From NCBI GenBank assembly GCA_030427385.1, contig JAUHWR010000001.1, positions 496,001-560,000 of the forward strand: a DNA stretch of 64,000 nucleotides, given 5' to 3'. This DNA is from Alphaproteobacteria bacterium (GTDB lineage Bacteria; Pseudomonadota; Alphaproteobacteria; Micavibrionales; Micavibrionaceae). Made by a program: the position numbers and the translations under genes. Of the stretch, positions 62,530 through 64,000 are shown one piece after another (position 1 is the stretch's first letter; every line of letters begins with the position of its first letter). The notes under the pieces were generated by a model. That model was given only the letters and a program-made list of their open reading frames with translations, ran no database searches and was not told the DNA's origin.

Positions 62530-64000
62530 TCAGTCTGCGTTTGATAATGACATTTTTATAATTTCTTTTTCAATTAGCCCTGCATCTTCATACATTTTTT
62601 CCGGCGAGTCTTGATCAATAAACGTATCGGGAAGGTGCATGGTTTTGACGCAGCATGTGCCGTTTAATAAGTTTTCACGGGCAAGGAATTCCAAAACATA
62701 TGACCCGAAACCACCAATAGAGCCTTCTTCAATGGTGATAAGTCGGGCGTGGGTAGAAACCAAGTTGCGGATCAGGTCTTTATCCAAAGGTTTGGCAAAG
62801 CGGGCATCAGCAACGGTACAGGACGTTCCGTCTTTTTCTAATAGATTTTTAGCGGCTTTTAGACATTCTTGCAGGCGGGTGCCATAAGACAGGATGGCGA
62901 CGTCGCGTTTATTTGCTTTGGTGTTTTCGTTATTTTGGGGAGAGCTATAGACAATGCGTCCTTTGCCGATATCCAAAATTTTGCCATGTTCGGGGCGGGT
63001 GGCACCGGTGCCATTTCCGCGTGGATATCGGAATGCAATTGGGCCGCTATCATGGGCGGCGGCGGTGGCAATCATATGTTGTAGTTCGGCTTCATCCGCG
63101 GCGGCCATTAAAGTAAAGTTTGGCAAGCATCCAAGATAAGCAATGTCAAATGAGCCTGCATGGGTTGCGCCGTCGGCGCCGACCAAGCCAGCGCGGTCAA
63201 TTGCAAAGCGGACAGGCAGATTTTGAATGGCAACATCATGCACAATTTGGTCATAGGCACGCTGTAGGAACGTGGAATAGATCGCCACAAAGGGTTTATA
63301 TCCCTCCGTTGCCATCCCCGCCGCAAATGTGACGGCATGTTGTTCTGCTATCCCGACATCAAACATACGATTGGGGAATTCCGTGCCAAAAAGATCCATG
63401 CCTGTTCCGTCCGGCATGGCGGCGGTAATACCAACGATTTTGTCATTCTGTTTGGCTTGGGTGATTAATTCTTCGGCAAATACTTTTGTATAAGAAGGTA
63501 GATTAGATTTGACCTTAAACTGCGCGCCGGTTACCACGTCGAATTTTGCAACGCCATGCATTTTATCGGGGGAGGCCTCGGCGGGCTTATAGCCTTTACC
63601 TTTTTGTGTAATGACATGAAGCAAGATCGGGCCGGTTTGATCACGATTGCGTAAATTTCTCAATATAGGGAGGAGATGATCAAGGTTATGTCCATCCACG
63701 GGGCCGATGTAATAAAAACCAAGTTCTTCAAATATCGTGCCGCCGCCGAGTGCTATGCGGGCGGTTTCTTCGGCGCGCTTTGCGGCCTTTTGCAGAGGGG
63801 AGGGAAGGTAGGATGTGAATTTTTTCCCAATTTCCCGTGCCGATAGGTAAGGCTTTGAGGAAACAATGTCGGTTAAATATGTGCTGAGGGCGCCGACGGG
63901 GGGGGCAATTGACATACGGTTATCATTTAAAATTACGATCATATCGGATTTCAGCGCGCCGGCATTATTCATTGCCTCATAAGCCATGCCCGCCGTCATT
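62530..64000 (-). CDS. dxs: 1-deoxy-D-xylulose-5-phosphate synthase (partial, N-terminus beyond window)
   Basis: Dxs makes DXP from pyruvate and glyceraldehyde-3-phosphate, thiamine-diphosphate dependent, the first step of the MEP isoprenoid pathway. The 489+ visible residues begin at the ThDP-binding end [14 protein letters not shown] and include [18 protein letters not shown], the transketolase-type [16 protein letters not shown] and [15 protein letters not shown]. About 150 N-terminal residues lie outside the window. The C-terminus ends at 62530. Confidence 0.95.
   Translation of the reverse strand, partial: MTAGMAYEAMNNAGALKSDMIVILNDNRMSIAPPVGALSTYLTDIVSSKPYLSAREIGKKFTSYLPSPLQKAAKRAEETARIALGGGTIFEELGFYYIGPVDGHNLDHLLPILRNLRNRDQTGPILLHVITQKGKGYKPAEASPDKMHGVAKFDVVTGAQFKVKSNLPSYTKVFAEELITQAKQNDKIVGITAAMPDGTGMDLFGTEFPNRMFDVGIAEQHAVTFAAGMATEGYKPFVAIYSTFLQRAYDQIVHDVAIQNLPVRFAIDRAGLVGADGATHAGSFDIAYLGCLPNFTLMAAADEAELQHMIATAAAHDSGPIAFRYPRGNGTGATRPEHGKILDIGKGRIVYSSPQNNENTKANKRDVAILSYGTRLQECLKAAKNLLEKDGTSCTVADARFAKPLDKDLIRNLVSTHARLITIEEGSIGGFGSYVLEFLARENLLNGTCCVKTMHLPDTFIDQDSPEKMYEDAGLIEKEIIKMSLSNAD

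Overview
The window reads as a chromosomal segment of a flagellated alphaproteobacterium of moderate GC content. The main evidence is a circularly permuted (two-piece) tmRNA gene, the FlaF/FlbT flagellin regulators, a FlbD-type sigma-54 activator inside a fliF-fliG-fliH-fliN-motA-flbD-flhA operon, a CckA hybrid kinase, and alphaproteobacterial families such as DUF1194, FYDLN-acid and the 2TM protein after the thiolase. I cannot name the genus. No insertion sequence, CRISPR array, rRNA operon or intact prophage is visible. HflC (left end) and Dxs (right end) are cut by the window edges.

Left third (1-21 kb), housekeeping and stress genes: hflKC diverge from the Fe-S carrier ATPase apbC. A 42-codon gene and a proline iminopeptidase follow, then tRNA-Arg(CCG), an AlkB-like dioxygenase overlapping a BMT5-like methyltransferase, and a decayed recombinase tail. 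Next come a stress-type SDR, a low-affinity iron permease-family protein, a BLUF photoreceptor, tRNA-His and tRNA-Leu, trigger factor, a TVP38-type membrane protein, a DUF815 ATPase, yajC, a YejF-type double ABC ATPase, prmA, a FYDLN-acid protein, a thiolase, two tandem DUF1194 genes (the second frameshifted in an A8 run) and ssrA.

Middle (20.5-42 kb), motility and cell cycle: after DUF3137, a beta-barrel protein and an orphan lie the flagellar export, switch and motor genes on the minus strand. A sigma-54 promoter for fliF faces a sigma-70 promoter for a FlaG-like gene. flaF and flbT follow. After an M29 peptidase, crcB, rluC, an AsmA-like protein and tag come flhB and cckA. Export gate, stator, C-ring, sigma-54 control, post-transcriptional flagellin control and the CtrA-pathway kinase are thus grouped, but no flagellin gene is present.

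Right third (42-64 kb), metabolism and envelope quality control: a DsbD-like reductase with a redoxin, acetoacetyl-CoA synthetase, a solitary ribbon-helix-helix protein, a LON-substrate-domain protein, Trm112, and leuA preceded by what looks like a complete leucine attenuator (a leader peptide with 6 Leu in 18 residues, then a terminator). Then come a SulP transporter with a Usp protein, tRNA-Ala, a Fis-type HTH protein, a Bax-inhibitor-1 protein, an M48 protease with LemA, a response regulator, an aspartoacylase-like protein, a lipoprotein esterase, aroC, sppA, a HAD phosphatase, a second M48-like protease and dxs.

Most worth following up: the leuA attenuator, the tmRNA tag with an internally repeated ANDN/NDN motif, the BMT5-like/AlkB pair that starts one base after a strong terminator, the A8 frameshift in the DUF1194 paralogue, and the divergent sigma-54/sigma-70 control region at fliF.
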